Part shown: one piece after another, positions 40,438-50,017 of the stretch
Layout of the letters: each line of letters opens with the position of its first letter
Numbering within the stretch: position 1 is the stretch's first letter
DNA from: Azospirillum sp. B21
GTDB taxonomy: Bacteria > Pseudomonadota > Alphaproteobacteria > Azospirillales > Azospirillaceae
DNA length: 64,000 nt
Assembly: GCF_008364825.1 (NCBI RefSeq)
Contig: NZ_VTTO01000012.1
Span: forward strand, 1-64,000
Reading direction: 5' to 3'
Notes under the pieces: model-generated
The model's database searches: none
What the model was told of the DNA's origin: nothing
The model's input: the letters and a program-made list of their open reading frames with translations, nothing else
Program-made: the position numbers and the translations under genes

Positions 40438-42837
40438 CTAAAGGCTCGTCATCCGCAAGCGCAACGCATTGCCGATGACCGACACTGAACTCAGCGCCAT
40501 GGCGGCGGCCGCGATGATCGGACTCAGCGTCCAGCCGAACAAGGGATAGAAGACGCCGGCCGCCACCGGCACCCCGAGCGCATTGTAGACGAAGGCGAGG
40601 AACAGGTTCTGCCGGATGTTGCCCATGGTGGCGCGGCTCAGCACCCGGGCCCGGGCGATGCCGGCGAGGTCGCCCTTCACCAGCGTCACGCCGGCGCTCT
40701 GGATCGCCACCTCCGTTCCGGTGCCCATGGCGACCCCGACGTCCGCTTCGGCGAGTGCGGGAGCATCGTTGACGCCGTCGCCGGCCATGGCGACCACGCG
40801 GCCCTCCGCCTTCAGCTTCCGCACGACCTGATGCTTCTGGTCGGGCAGGACCTCGGCCTCGACCTCGTCGATGCCCAGACGGCGTGCCACCGCCTCCGCG
40901 GTGGTCCGGTTGTCGCCGGTCAGCATGACGATGCGCACCCCATCGGCGCGCAGCGTCTCCAGTGCATGCGGCGTGCTCGCCTTGATCGGATCGGCCACCG
41001 CGATCACGCCGCCGGGGCGGCCGTCCACCGCGGCGAACAGAGCCGTCGCCCCCTCCCGCCGCAGCTCGTCGGCGCGTGCATCCAGGTCGCGCAGGACCAC
41101 GCCCCGGTCCCGCATCATCGCAGCATTGCCGAGCAGGACCTCCCGGCCGCCAACCCTTCCGACCACACCCTTGCCGGTCACCGAGCCGAAGTCGGTGACC
41201 TCCTGCAACGGCAACCCCCGCTCCCTGGCGGACGCGACGATGGCAGCCGCCAGGGGATGTTCACTTGACCGCTCCAGACTGGCTGCCAGGGAAAGAAGCT
41301 CCGCCTCGTCGATGCCAGCCGCCGGGACGACCGCGGTCACCCGCGGCTTTCCCTCGGTCAGCGTGCCGGTCTTGTCGACCACCAGCGTGTCGACCTTTTC
41401 GAACCGCTCCAGGCTTGCGGCGTCCTTGATCAGCACGCCGGCCGTCGCCCCCTTTCCCACCCCGACCATGATCGACATCGGCGTCGCCAGCCCCAGGGCA
41501 CAGGGGCACGCGATGATGAGCACCGAGACCGCCGCGATCAGCGCGTAAGCGAAGGCGGGGTCCGGCCCCCAGACCATCCAGCCGCCGAAGGCGAGGAGCG
41601 CGACCAGGATGACCGCCGGGACGAAGTAGCCAGACACGACATCGGCCATCCGCTGGATGGGGGCGCGAGAGCGCTGGGCTTCGGCCACCATGGTCACGAT
41701 GCGCGACAGCATGGTGTCGGAGCCGACCTTCTCGGCCCGCATCACCAGGGCGCCCGTCTGGTTCACGGTGCCGCCGATCACCTTGGCGCCGGGCTCCTTC
41801 TCCACTGGCATGCTCTCGCCGGTTACCATCGACTCGTCCACGGCGCTGCGCCCCTCGAGCACCTCGCCGTCGACCGGCACCCCGTCGCCGGGACGGACAC
41901 GCAGCCGATCGCCGACCCGGACCTGGTCGAGGGAAACCTCATCATCCTCACCGCTCTCCTTGATGCGGCGGGCCGTCTTGGGCGTCAGGTTCAGCAGCGC
42001 CCGGATGGCGCCACCGGTCTGTTCACGGGCGCGCAGTTCCAGCACCTGGCCGAGCAGCACCAGCACGGTGATGACAGCGGCGGCCTCGTAGTAGACGGCC
42101 ACCACCCCGTCCATGCTCCGGAAGCTACCCGGGAAGAGATCGGGCAGAAAGGTCGCGGCCAAGCTGAAGAGGTAGGCAACGCCGACCCCGAGCGCGATCA
42201 GGCTGAACATGTTCAGGCTGCGCCGCCGGAACGAGTGCCAGCCGCGCTCCAGCAGCGGCCAGCCGGCCCACAGCACGACCGGCGTCGCCAGGAGGAACTG
42301 AATCCAGATGGAGAGGCGCGGCGGCACCAGGTCATGAAGGCCAAGGGCCGGAATGTGGCTGCCCATCTCCAAGACCAGCAGCGGCACGCTGAGCACCAAG
42401 CCGATCCAGAAGCGCCGGGTCATGTCGACGAGTTCCGGGTTCGGCCCCTCTTCGAGGCTGGCACCCACCGGTTCCAGAGCCATGCCGCAGATCGGGCAGT
42501 TGCCCGGCCCCTCCTGGCGGATTTCCGGGTGCATCGGGCAGGTGTAGATGATCCCCTTCTGCGACGAGGCTTGCCCGGCCTGCTCCGGTGCCGCGGGCTT
42601 GGCTTCCGGCTTCAGGTATTGCTCCGGGGCGGCGACGAACTTGTCGTGGCAGCGCGCCGAGCAAAAGTGGAAGCTGTGCCCGTCATGCTCCGCGTGGTGC
42701 GCGGTCCTCTCCGGGTCGACCATCATGCCGCAGACAGGGTCTTTGACCGTCCCATGGTCGTCGGCTCCTGCGTGATGATGGTGACCAGAATGGTCATGTC
42801 CGGGCTGATGCCCATGGCCATGGTGCAGGTCGTTCAT
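40438..42837 (-). CDS. copA: Copper-exporting P1B-type ATPase
   Basis: 799 aa from ATG 42837. N-terminus: His-rich stretch, YHS domain ([11 protein letters not shown] to [10 protein letters not shown], residues 31-67), then a heavy-metal-binding YTCPMHPE...[10 protein letters not shown] unit (98-123). Eight helices follow, with the CPC metal site ([13 protein letters not shown]), TGE in the A-domain, phospho-Asp in [19 protein letters not shown] and [16 protein letters not shown]. It exports Cu(I). A longer frame to 42930 exists, but that ATG lies within the -10 box of the CueR-type promoter, so translation must begin at 42837, which has GGGAGAAG before it. Confidence 0.93.
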   Translation of the reverse strand: MNDLHHGHGHQPGHDHSGHHHHAGADDHGTVKDPVCGMMVDPERTAHHAEHDGHSFHFCSARCHDKFVAAPEQYLKPEAKPAAPEQAGQASSQKGIIYTCPMHPEIRQEGPGNCPICGMALEPVGASLEEGPNPELVDMTRRFWIGLVLSVPLLVLEMGSHIPALGLHDLVPPRLSIWIQFLLATPVVLWAGWPLLERGWHSFRRRSLNMFSLIALGVGVAYLFSLAATFLPDLFPGSFRSMDGVVAVYYEAAAVITVLVLLGQVLELRAREQTGGAIRALLNLTPKTARRIKESGEDDEVSLDQVRVGDRLRVRPGDGVPVDGEVLEGRSAVDESMVTGESMPVEKEPGAKVIGGTVNQTGALVMRAEKVGSDTMLSRIVTMVAEAQRSRAPIQRMADVVSGYFVPAVILVALLAFGGWMVWGPDPAFAYALIAAVSVLIIACPCALGLATPMSIMVGVGKGATAGVLIKDAASLERFEKVDTLVVDKTGTLTEGKPRVTAVVPAAGIDEAELLSLAASLERSSEHPLAAAIVASARERGLPLQEVTDFGSVTGKGVVGRVGGREVLLGNAAMMRDRGVVLRDLDARADELRREGATALFAAVDGRPGGVIAVADPIKASTPHALETLRADGVRIVMLTGDNRTTAEAVARRLGIDEVEAEVLPDQKHQVVRKLKAEGRVVAMAGDGVNDAPALAEADVGVAMGTGTEVAIQSAGVTLVKGDLAGIARARVLSRATMGNIRQNLFLAFVYNALGVPVAAGVFYPLFGWTLSPIIAAAAMALSSVSVIGNALRLRMTSL

Positions 42838-42935
42838 GTTCGCTTCTCCCTTCGCAGGCTCGGCGTCGGTAACGCGGTGTTGCGCGGCGGCGCCCCCGCT
42901 TCCTGGTGTGGCGGTGACTTCGAAACCCATGCTCC

Positions 42936-42959
42936 CCCTTCCAGCAACTGGAAGGTCAA
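42936..42959 (-). promoter_or_regulatory. CueR-type copper-responsive promoter
   Basis: On the minus strand TTGACC (-35, 42959-42954) overlaps the dyad CCTTCC-AGTTGCT-GGAAGG, with a 19-bp spacer to GAGCAT (-10). The long spacer, spanned by a CCTTCC/GGAAGG dyad, is the hallmark of MerR-family CueR promoters of copA genes. No MerR-family gene is in the window, so the regulator would be encoded elsewhere. Confidence 0.85.
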
Positions 42960-42990
42960 TGCCGATGTGCAGGCTGAGGTCTTTCTCTCC

Positions 42991-43458
42991 TCACTTCTTC
43001 GACCGCTCGCTCATGGCGGCATGGCGGCGACGGATCTCCTCCGTCCAGGAGCTTTTGATGAAGGCGAGAACTGCCCAGATGTCGGCATCGCTCAAGCTGC
43101 GGCCGAACGCAGGCATGTCGCTGCTGTAGTCAGGCGGGGCGAACGCCGTGATGCCCTGCTTGGTGATCTTGAAGAGATCCGCGTCCGGGTGGTGCCACGT
43201 ATGGCCGGAAGCGTCATGAGGGGGCGCCGGTAGACGGCCGTCGGGCTTGCGGCTCTGCCAGTTCGGCTGGCCCTCGAGCCGAGCCCCATGGCACGACGCG
43301 CACTGTTCGGCGTACACCACCTTCCCGCGGGCGACTTGTGTGGGGTCGGTCGGATCGGCGCCCCCTTTCGGACCGGCGAACAGAACAACGCCAGCTGCCA
43401 CAATGGCCGCGCCCAAGGCCAAGCCAATGCCAATTGCTGCCCTCTTAGGAAACCGCAT
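42991..43458 (-). CDS. Membrane-anchored c-type cytochrome
   Basis: 155 aa from ATG 43458, which leaves an 8-bp gap to the protease gene; a longer frame would overlap it. One N-terminal membrane helix (AAIGIGLALGAAIVAAGVVLF), then a heme site CASCH (about residue 53-57), and DMPAFGRSLSDADIWAVLAFIKSSW with the axial Met. A C-terminal basic tail follows. A single-heme periplasmic carrier, possibly receiving electrons in copper oxidation. Confidence 0.88.
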   Translation of the reverse strand: MRFPKRAAIGIGLALGAAIVAAGVVLFAGPKGGADPTDPTQVARGKVVYAEQCASCHGARLEGQPNWQSRKPDGRLPAPPHDASGHTWHHPDADLFKITKQGITAFAPPDYSSDMPAFGRSLSDADIWAVLAFIKSSWTEEIRRRHAAMSERSKK

Positions 43459-43466
43459 GGTGAACC

Positions 43467-44444
43467 TCAATGCCAGAGACCGGACACGCGCCAACGAGGC
43501 CGATGGGTTGGCTGCGTCCAATGTGTAGGGACTCCGACCGTCCGAGCTTCAACGGTGGGATGCGCTGCATTAGCCTGTCGGAGCGAAAGCAGCCGCTCGA
43601 TGCGCTCTTCGGGTTCCGGATGGGTGCGCAGCACGGATGGATGCGAATTTCGCCGTCCTGGCCAGAGGATACGTTCCCAGAAGCCGGAGCCGTATCGCTG
43701 GAGCTTCGCCAGGGCGGAGGCCAACCCCTCCGGATCGCCAGTCAGGGCGGCGGCATCAAGGTCGGCATCGAACTCCCGGGTGCGTGACAGCTGAAGCTGA
43801 ATGAGCGTGTTGATGGTGGGCGCTCCCCAGAGAAGCGCAATCAGCGGCCAATGGACACTGCTGTGCTGCTCCGCCATCTGCAGCAGGCTCAGGAGCAACA
43901 GGACGACGCCGATGGTCGCCATAGCCCCAGTGACCCGGCTGATAATGTCGGCCAAACCCATGATCCAGAGGTCATGGTTGCGGACATGGCTGACCTCGTG
44001 GGCTAGAATCCCCGCCAGTTCGCGCAGGGTCATCGCACGCAGCAGCCCATCGGTCAGGATGATAGCGCTGCTGCGAGAGGAGCCGACCGTGAAAGCGTTC
44101 GGTACCGGAGTCGCGAAGTAGTGCAACTCAGGAACGCTTGGCAGCCCGGCGCGCTGGGCCAGTACCTGGATGACCTGGTGAATCTCCGGAAGGTCGTGAG
44201 GACTGAGCCGCCGAGTTCCGTAGAGACCCAGAACGGCGTGCGGTGAGACAGTCGGGCTGAACACTACCGTCGCACCGATGAGGATGGCTGCCCAGAGGAC
44301 GCCGAACCATCCGCCGAGCAGCCAGCCGATCGCCACCGCGAGCAACGCCAAGCTCCCCACCAGCAAGATGGATTGCCCTGCGTTCCGAAGCTTATCGCGG
44401 CGGTGCTGCCGTTCATTGAAACGGACCATCGGCATGGTGCTCAC
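43467..44444 (-). CDS. M48-family metalloprotease (HtpX-like)
   Basis: 325 aa. Two N-terminal helices (about 24-60), then the zinc site LAGILAHEVSHVRNHD (HExxH) with the later Glu in SRTREFDADLDAAAL. Two more helices follow (about 160-215). Members degrade misfolded membrane proteins, which fits metal stress. The C-terminus is extended and ends WRVSGLWH. The start at 44444 is 15 bp after the stop of the upstream gene. Confidence 0.88.
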   Translation of the reverse strand: MSTMPMVRFNERQHRRDKLRNAGQSILLVGSLALLAVAIGWLLGGWFGVLWAAILIGATVVFSPTVSPHAVLGLYGTRRLSPHDLPEIHQVIQVLAQRAGLPSVPELHYFATPVPNAFTVGSSRSSAIILTDGLLRAMTLRELAGILAHEVSHVRNHDLWIMGLADIISRVTGAMATIGVVLLLLSLLQMAEQHSSVHWPLIALLWGAPTINTLIQLQLSRTREFDADLDAAALTGDPEGLASALAKLQRYGSGFWERILWPGRRNSHPSVLRTHPEPEERIERLLSLRQANAAHPTVEARTVGVPTHWTQPTHRPRWRVSGLWH

Positions 44445-44459
44445 CCCCTGCGTTGGCCA

Positions 44460-45326
44460 TCAAAACCGGAACGGCTTCCAGGTCTTGCCGCCATCCTGGC
44501 TGGCCAGGATGGCCGACTTGTCGGTCACGGCGTAGAGCCGCTCAGGGTTGATCGGATCGACCGCGAGATGCAGCAGTATCGCATCCCCGAAGCCGTTGCT
44601 GACCGGCTGCCACGCCAAGCTTGGCTCGGTTGTCTTGAGCAGGCCGGTGCCAACCATGAAGGCGTAGGCGGTGCCGTCCTTGCTCGTTGTGACCATGGTC
44701 GCAGGGCGCGCCACCATATAGGCAGCCTGCCAAGTTTTTCCGGCGTCGCGGCTGACCGTCAAGCCGGTGCGCGTGGCAGCGTAGACGGTATTCGCGTCCT
44801 TGGCCGATGCTGCCAGGTCGAACATGTCGGCAGGCGGCTTGCCGGTGACCTCCCAGCTCTTCCCAGCATCCCGGCTGACCTGGACGCTGCCGTAGTGGCC
44901 GTAGAGCACGTTGGGATCGACCGGGCTGGCGTCCATCGAGTGGAAGTCCACCGGCCCGTTGACGCCCTTCGAGACCGCTTTCCAGGTCTTGGCGCCGTCC
45001 GTCGAAACGAGGACGCCGAGGTTCCCGCCAGTCTCGGGATGACCACTGGCGAAGAAGGCGCCGGACTGTGCCGGATTGGGCGTGAAGCCCATGTAGTCAT
45101 GCGAATTGTCCGAGACCCGGGTCGCCGTGCCGTCGGAGTTGGTCAGCCACACGCCATGATGCGAGGCGAGATACAGGCGGGATGAATCCTCCCGGTCCAC
45201 CGCAATGCCATGCAGGTGCGACACCTCGGACAGCTTTAGGGTTTCGGCAGCCTGAGTCGGTCCGACGAGCATCATACCAAGCATCAGCGCCGAGGTGATC
45301 ACGGTGAGTTTCTTGTCGGCGCACAT
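44460..45326 (-). CDS. F510_1955-type exported beta-propeller (glycosylhydrolase-like)
   Basis: 288 aa from ATG 45326, which begins a signal peptide (residues 5-27, cleavage near TQA-AE); the longer frame to 45506 has none. Asp-box/BNR-like repeats are visible: VSTDGAKTWKAV, VSRDAGKSWEVT, VSRDAGKTWQAA and ASQDGGKTWKPF. These resemble sialidase repeats, but no sialidase catalytic residues are apparent. Such proteins are often encoded in copper islands; a periplasmic scaffold role is conceivable. Confidence 0.78.
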   Translation of the reverse strand: MCADKKLTVITSALMLGMMLVGPTQAAETLKLSEVSHLHGIAVDREDSSRLYLASHHGVWLTNSDGTATRVSDNSHDYMGFTPNPAQSGAFFASGHPETGGNLGVLVSTDGAKTWKAVSKGVNGPVDFHSMDASPVDPNVLYGHYGSVQVSRDAGKSWEVTGKPPADMFDLAASAKDANTVYAATRTGLTVSRDAGKTWQAAYMVARPATMVTTSKDGTAYAFMVGTGLLKTTEPSLAWQPVSNGFGDAILLHLAVDPINPERLYAVTDKSAILASQDGGKTWKPFRF

Positions 45327-45411
45327 CGCGCATCTCCATGCTGAAAGAGTTGTGTAAAGAGGCGCCGGTTGCCGTAGCAGGATAATGCTCTGCCACAGGC
45401 GAACGTGCGGC

Positions 45412-46674
45412 TCATATCGCACATCCGCCGGCCAGCGGCGGCCGCGGGTCTCTGGCGCTTGGACCTGCAACTGCCCCGTGAGGCATCTCGGCTTTGTTCT
45501 GGTCACCTAGGAAGCGCCTGATATCCTCATAGCGCACGCGAACGTCGTCCATGGTTTGATAGTAGCCAAGGAGTTCGCGAAGTGGAGACGACATGTCCTT
45601 GTGGGCAGCGAGCGCTGCCACCAAGGCACCAAGGGACAGTCTACCTTCAATCACCAAATATCCCCCGATGGTATAAAAGAAGAATGGAGTGAGATGTGCG
45701 ATGAAGTTGTTTAAACTCTTAATGAAAAACTTGCGCCGATAGATTTCGAGCCGGATCGCTTGGATGCGTTTTAGCGAGCGTGCAACCGTTAGCACAGGAC
45801 GAGGGCGACTCTCCTGGTGATGAGGAGAGGCTTCGGCCACCGCGGCACCGAAAGAGCGTAGTTCCCGTGAGCGATCACGCGCCAAGGCGCTGACCCGGCG
45901 TTGCAGACGCGGAACCAGGGCGATCTGTAGCGGGACCAGCGTGAGCGCGGCGGCGCCCAACACCGGATCCTGAACAACCATGAAGATCAGGATGGTTGCG
46001 AAGGTGCCTCCCTCCAGAACAGGCGTCAGAAAGGTGTCGCCGGAGAACCCAGCGATCGGCTCGACCTCCTGTACCAACAACGGGATGATCTGGGCATGGT
46101 CACATGGCCTCCTGCCACGCGACCAACTGCGGAACACCGCGAAGCGCATGCGGCGCATCATTCCTTCGGCAAGCTGTCCTTTGAGAAGATTGATAACGTA
46201 TTTCACCACACCGCTCGCCAGAACAGCAGCAAGGTAAACGGCACACAAGACGATAAGCAACTCATATTGATTCAGCGCGTATCCAGAAACCAGAACAGTT
46301 TCGGCCTCAGAACTGAGTGCTTTGTTGATGATTTGTTTGGGGAGGTCAAGCACCGCATAGAGAAGCGGTAATGACAGCAGGGCTGCCGCAAGAAGTACCA
46401 CTTGCGTCCGACGTGTATACTTGAGGATGTACAGGAACATGTTGGGCGGAAAGGGCGAGGTCACGTCCAGCGGCATCTCCCGATGCCAGCCGGACAGCCG
46501 ACGCCGGGCGATACCCACCACCCAGGTCAATAGCAGGCCAAGGAAAGCGAGTGGCGCTACTACGAGGATGACATGGATCAGAACGTGTATCCACCAATAG
46601 GGGCTGGGGAATACCGTGTGAAGAATCCAGTCGCTCAACTGGTGGACTTTATCCTGCATGAAGATGCTATTCAT
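45412..46674 (-). pseudogene. ABC transporter, membrane part only (ATPase domain missing)
   Basis: 420 aa: an N-terminal helix, then the type I exporter membrane region (about 85-350; VLLAAALLSLPLLYAV, LLIVLCAVYLAAVLASGVV, LHxTPFFFYTIGGYLVIEG). It ends shortly after the linker to the nucleotide-binding domain (VRYEDIRRFLGD). No Walker A, signature or Walker B motif follows in any frame before the next gene. The full family is about 600 aa or longer. Either a truncated pseudogene or a half-protein needing an external ATPase. Confidence 0.75.
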
Positions 46675-46870
46675 GTCATTCCCGGAGCTTTTCTGCTCCG
46701 CTTAGGGACGCCAGAGCCGATGAACGGTGCGTTCTTTCGCACTGGCATCCGTTGATCATCGTGGTGAGGTGAACGGAGGGCTGTGTCGTTCACCCCATCA
46801 CTTTGTGGGGTATTCATCAGTCAGCCGGAGCACAAGCGCGGGTCAGTGCATGTTTGCGCCCATCACCGGC

Positions 46871-47548
46871 CTATCTGCGGGCTACACCACCCGATTTGGA
46901 ACCGGCAGGTCTGTGCCCGATGAGAGAGGGCAGCCATGCCGGAGTGGCGGCAGCATAGGCTTCGTACCTGGCGCCGAAGGCATCTCGTGCCTCCCGTTCC
47001 TCAGCATGCGCCAGCCGCACATACATGAGGATGAGCAGCGGAAACATGGCTAGCGTCAGAATGGTCGGCCACTGCAGCAGAAAACCGAACAGGATCGCCA
47101 TAAAGGCCACATATTGTGGGTGGCGGACGTAAGCATATGGGCCAGTGGATGCAAGACCGTGTTGCTGCTGAGCGGCGTGAAGTACCTTCCAGGCTGCCGA
47201 AAGCAGGATGAAACCCACCAGGATAAACAGATTGCTGAGGATATGCAGCACGTTAAAGTGCGGGTTGCCCTGGAATCCGAAGATGGTCGACCAAAGATGG
47301 CCGGCATCATGCGACATCAGATCCACTCCCGGATAGCGGGTCTGCAGCCATCCCGAAAGCAGGTAGATGGTCAACGGAATGCCGTACATCTCGGTGAACA
47401 GCGCCACGATGAAAGCACTGAATGCACCGAACGAGCGCCAGTCGCGGCGCGACTGAGGCTTTCCGAAGCTGAAGGCAAAGATGATGAAGATGGCCGAGTT
47501 GAGGATGACAAGCGGCCACAACCCGTAAGCCGAAGCATCATGTGTCAT
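46871..47548 (-). CDS. Isoprenylcysteine carboxyl methyltransferase-like membrane protein
   Basis: 225 aa with five or so helices. The PEMT/ICMT motif STGPYAYVRHPQYVAFMAILFG (about 139-160) and the terminal EEREARDAFGARYEAYAAATPAWLPSL match the family, which uses S-adenosylmethionine on lipids or prenylated substrates. Substrate unknown. It overlaps the DUF2933 gene by 4 bp (ATGA-type), so the two are translationally coupled. Confidence 0.85.
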   Translation of the reverse strand: MTHDASAYGLWPLVILNSAIFIIFAFSFGKPQSRRDWRSFGAFSAFIVALFTEMYGIPLTIYLLSGWLQTRYPGVDLMSHDAGHLWSTIFGFQGNPHFNVLHILSNLFILVGFILLSAAWKVLHAAQQQHGLASTGPYAYVRHPQYVAFMAILFGFLLQWPTILTLAMFPLLILMYVRLAHAEEREARDAFGARYEAYAAATPAWLPSLIGHRPAGSKSGGVARR

Positions 47549-47814
47549 GGGGTGTCCCCCTTGTTCGGCGTGCCGGGCTCATCCGGCCCGCCACTGTGGC
47601 TGCTGCCGTGGCCGCCATGCATGAAAAGGTGCATCAGCGGGCAGAGGAGCAGTATCAGGAACGGAAGCACGTCAAGGACGTGGGTGACATGGTAGAGGGA
47701 CAGGTACAAAGCTGCAGCTGCACCGGTTCCAAGACCAGCCAGACCGATCCAAGTCCTGTACCAGGGAAGACGCGCCTGGTGTTCAGAATCATGCTGGGAA
47801 TGATCATGCATCAT
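47545..47814 (-). CDS. DUF2933 membrane protein
   Basis: 89 aa from ATG 47814, preceded by GCGAGGAGGCG; a TTG at 47829 is less likely. A His-rich N-terminus (MMHDHSQHDSEHQ), two helices (WIGLAGLGTGAAAALYL and VLPFLILLLCPLMHLFMHGG) and a LLLCPLMHLFMHGGHG motif typical of DUF2933. These small proteins accompany copper-resistance genes in many proteobacteria. The Cys/Met/His cluster could bind copper. Confidence 0.85.
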   Translation of the reverse strand: MMHDHSQHDSEHQARLPWYRTWIGLAGLGTGAAAALYLSLYHVTHVLDVLPFLILLLCPLMHLFMHGGHGSSHSGGPDEPGTPNKGDTP

Positions 47815-47825
47815 CGCCTCCTCGC

Positions 47826-48063
47826 TCAATAAGGGGCTGGCGAAAAGTTGGTTGGCCGTGGCCTTCCGCTCGTCAGAAACACGGTTAAAAATGGCCTGCC
47901 AACGGTCTCAAGGGATCGCAAGTCTTCGAGACGCGCCGTCAGTGTCTTCTGCTGGCTGCTTAGCAGGTCCGGCCACACTAACGAGAGGTCAGGCTGAGAC
48001 GTCGGCATCCTCTGCCGAAGCGGGCCTTTGAGCGGATGCGGACGGACTCGTGATGTCGGAACT
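47826..48063. other. Intergenic region with an unconvincing 60-codon frame
   Basis: A minus-strand frame at 47826-48008 encodes 60 residues without family features. I see no other signal. Confidence 0.3.
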
Positions 48064-48444
48064 TCAGAGCGGAGGGCGAAGGGCGGGGTCGCTGCCGATC
48101 CCGTCAGGTGTCGCTAGGGAGGGTATGGGGCGCGAGACGACTAAGAGCGGAGCAAGTGGCTCGAAGGAAGCCGGGAGCAGACCACCATGCATCGTCACAC
48201 ATTGCACGGAGCTGCAGCAGGCGCCTCCGGTGAGGTCCATGTCACCACAAAGTGCGTGCCCGTCCTCCACGATCACAGAAATCAACGCAGCAGTTGTCTG
48301 TTCAGACGTTTGCGCTAGCGTGCCCATGGCCGGGGAGAACGATGGGGCGTTCGCCTGGATCGGAGCGGCATAGGCGAGCAGTGTGGCCAGCACCAGCAGG
48401 CTCACGACCACCCTCCCAATTGCTACCCTTGTCCGCTGCCACAT
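48064..48444 (-). CDS. Exported Cys-pair protein, 126 aa
   Basis: Signal peptide (VVVSLLVLATLLAYAAPIQA; residues 12-31), then a short mature domain with CGDMDLTGGACCSSVQC (about 86-102) and a Pro-rich C-terminus ending DPALRPPL. Similar small exported proteins with a CC pair occur at 56002 and 61187. All three are in the copper island. They may be copper-binding DUF2946-like proteins, though the resemblance is general. Confidence 0.6.
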   Translation of the reverse strand: MWQRTRVAIGRVVVSLLVLATLLAYAAPIQANAPSFSPAMGTLAQTSEQTTAALISVIVEDGHALCGDMDLTGGACCSSVQCVTMHGGLLPASFEPLAPLLVVSRPIPSLATPDGIGSDPALRPPL

Positions 48445-48680
48445 GGCGGATCACCTCGTCGTTCCGGCTGCGCCGCCCAATGCTGAACCCACCGATCCAG
48501 CGGTTCCAGCCACTCTGCGAACCGCAGCCTGTCCGATGCTCAGCCAATACTAATGCATCCTGTACCAAGCGCATTGATCCCGGTCAATTGCCCGAGAGCC
48601 ACAGGCCACCCATGTGCACTCCGACGGTTGCTGACCGGAGCCTTCGTGACGCGTGCGACACCTCCAGCATCGCCTCGGCT

Positions 48681-49070
48681 TTACTCCTTCCGAGGAGATG
48701 CGCGCCACACATAAGAGCGGAGATCCGCCGCGGAGAATGGAGTTCCACTCAGTTTGTGAACGCCGGCCCTGGCAAGTTCGACCGCGATCACTTGCCAGCG
48801 GATGCCGCATCGTCGTGCTTTGGTGACCTCGTCCAGCAAGGGCGCCAGCAGACGTACATTCGTTGCGCCGGCCGGACGGAGACCGCCGCGTGCATGTGGC
48901 AGTTGCGCCAATGCATAGCGGAAGTGCCGGGCAAGAGAAACAAGGTCCATTCCCGTTTCGGTTAGTGCTTGACCTGCGCTGCGTTCACGCAGGTCTGGAG
49001 CGGTGTCGAGGCCTATTCTGCCGGTCACAAGCACGTCCTCGCTGTGAGCCTCGCTGCTAATGGTTGGCAT
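48681..49070 (-). CDS. Hypothetical protein, 129 aa
   Basis: From ATG 49070, overlapping the stop of the DUF411 gene by 14 bp. Contains LARHFRYALAQLPHARGGLRPAG and LDEVTKARRCGIRWQVIAVELARAGV then FSAADLRSYVWRA, a helical pattern suggestive of a small DNA-binding protein. Coding bias is good. No family recognised with confidence. Confidence 0.5.
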   Translation of the reverse strand: MPTISSEAHSEDVLVTGRIGLDTAPDLRERSAGQALTETGMDLVSLARHFRYALAQLPHARGGLRPAGATNVRLLAPLLDEVTKARRCGIRWQVIAVELARAGVHKLSGTPFSAADLRSYVWRASPRKE

Positions 49071-49515
49071 AGATGCCGCTCCCGTTCGGCCCAAAGGTCA
49101 CGACCTGATAGGGTTGGCCGGGTTGGTCCATGCCTGGTGCGCTTGCGGGCATTCCTGGAACGGCCAGTCCTTTGTTCCCGGACGGTCCCGCCTGTAGCCG
49201 TCGGACGTCCTCGGCCGGGACGTGCCCTTCAATGACATAGCCATCGAGCACAGCGGTGTGGCAGGACCACAGCGATTCCGGAACCCCGTGGGCGATCTTG
49301 ACCGATCGGACGTCCTCGGTGTCGTGGACGAGTACGGAAAAACCTGCTGCCCGCATGTGCTCGATCCATTTGCCACAGCAATCGCAACTGGATGACTTCC
49401 AGACTGTGAGTTCCGCGGCAGAGGCGTGATCGTCATCGAATAGCGGCAGGCCTGCCGTCAGATGGAAGCCCACCAGGGCGACGGCGAGCAGCCCGCCCCA
49501 GCGTGCGGCCTTCAT
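49057..49515 (-). CDS. DUF411 metal-binding protein (copy 2)
   Basis: 152 aa from ATG 49515, where a signal peptide begins (MKAARWGGLLAVALVGF). The frame stays open to 49599 with a very basic extension. Hallmarks: TVWKSSSCDCCGKWIEHM, ESLWSCHTAVLDGYVIEGHVPAEDV and AVPGMPASAPGMD. The core aligns clearly with copy 1 at 31090 but the two are divergent, so they are not a recent duplication. Likely a periplasmic copper-binding protein. Confidence 0.85.
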   Translation of the reverse strand: MKAARWGGLLAVALVGFHLTAGLPLFDDDHASAAELTVWKSSSCDCCGKWIEHMRAAGFSVLVHDTEDVRSVKIAHGVPESLWSCHTAVLDGYVIEGHVPAEDVRRLQAGPSGNKGLAVPGMPASAPGMDQPGQPYQVVTFGPNGSGIYANH

Positions 49516-49672
49516 CCGTTGCAACACCACTCCTCGGGCATAAGGTGACGCGGTCGTCGGCTTCCTCTTCCGCCGTCTCATTGTCATGACCGTCCTCATA
49601 CATCATCGTGCCGTCCCGTCGGCACAGCATCGGACCGAAACCGTGTCGACGGGAGGGGGCTTGGGGATGAGC

Positions 49673-50017
49673 CTATTTCCTCGGGGTAAGTGTCTCGATC
49701 CGGTACATGCCGGCAGCATCCTTTCCGACGGTGAACGCGACCTCCGCGCCCGGCCTCAAGGCCTTGAGGTCAACGCTCGGCGCGACGGCAAAGTCCATGG
49801 TCATTGCCGGCCATCCCAGGGCCGCGATTGGGCCGTGCGAGAGATTCACCACACGCTTTGCCGGATCAACGGCGTTAACCTTGCCGGTCGTGCCAGCTGC
49901 TTGCGGCTGGGCAGTCTGGGTGGCGTGACCGCTATGATCCATTTGTGCCCAAGAGATTGCCGGAGAGACCGAGGCGGCCGCCACGAGCAAGGCAGTACGA
50001 GCAATCTTACGCGACAT
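49673..50017 (-). CDS. cusF: CusF-like periplasmic copper chaperone
   Basis: 114 aa from ATG 50017. Signal peptide (1-24, ending SWA-QM). The mature OB-fold part holds GKVNAVDPAKRVVNLSHGPIAALGWPAMTMDFAV, with the CusF copper site residues His, Trp and two Met (WPAMTM). In E. coli CusF passes Cu(I) to CusB/CusA. Its start overlaps the end of cusA by 11 bp, so it belongs to the same transcript. Confidence 0.9.
   Translation of the reverse strand: MSRKIARTALLVAAASVSPAISWAQMDHSGHATQTAQPQAAGTTGKVNAVDPAKRVVNLSHGPIAALGWPAMTMDFAVAPSVDLKALRPGAEVAFTVGKDAAGMYRIETLTPRK

Noticed and set aside
46792-46811. ACCCCA/TGGGGT hairpin as a terminator
   Set aside because: The stem is only 6 bp and no T-run follows on either strand.
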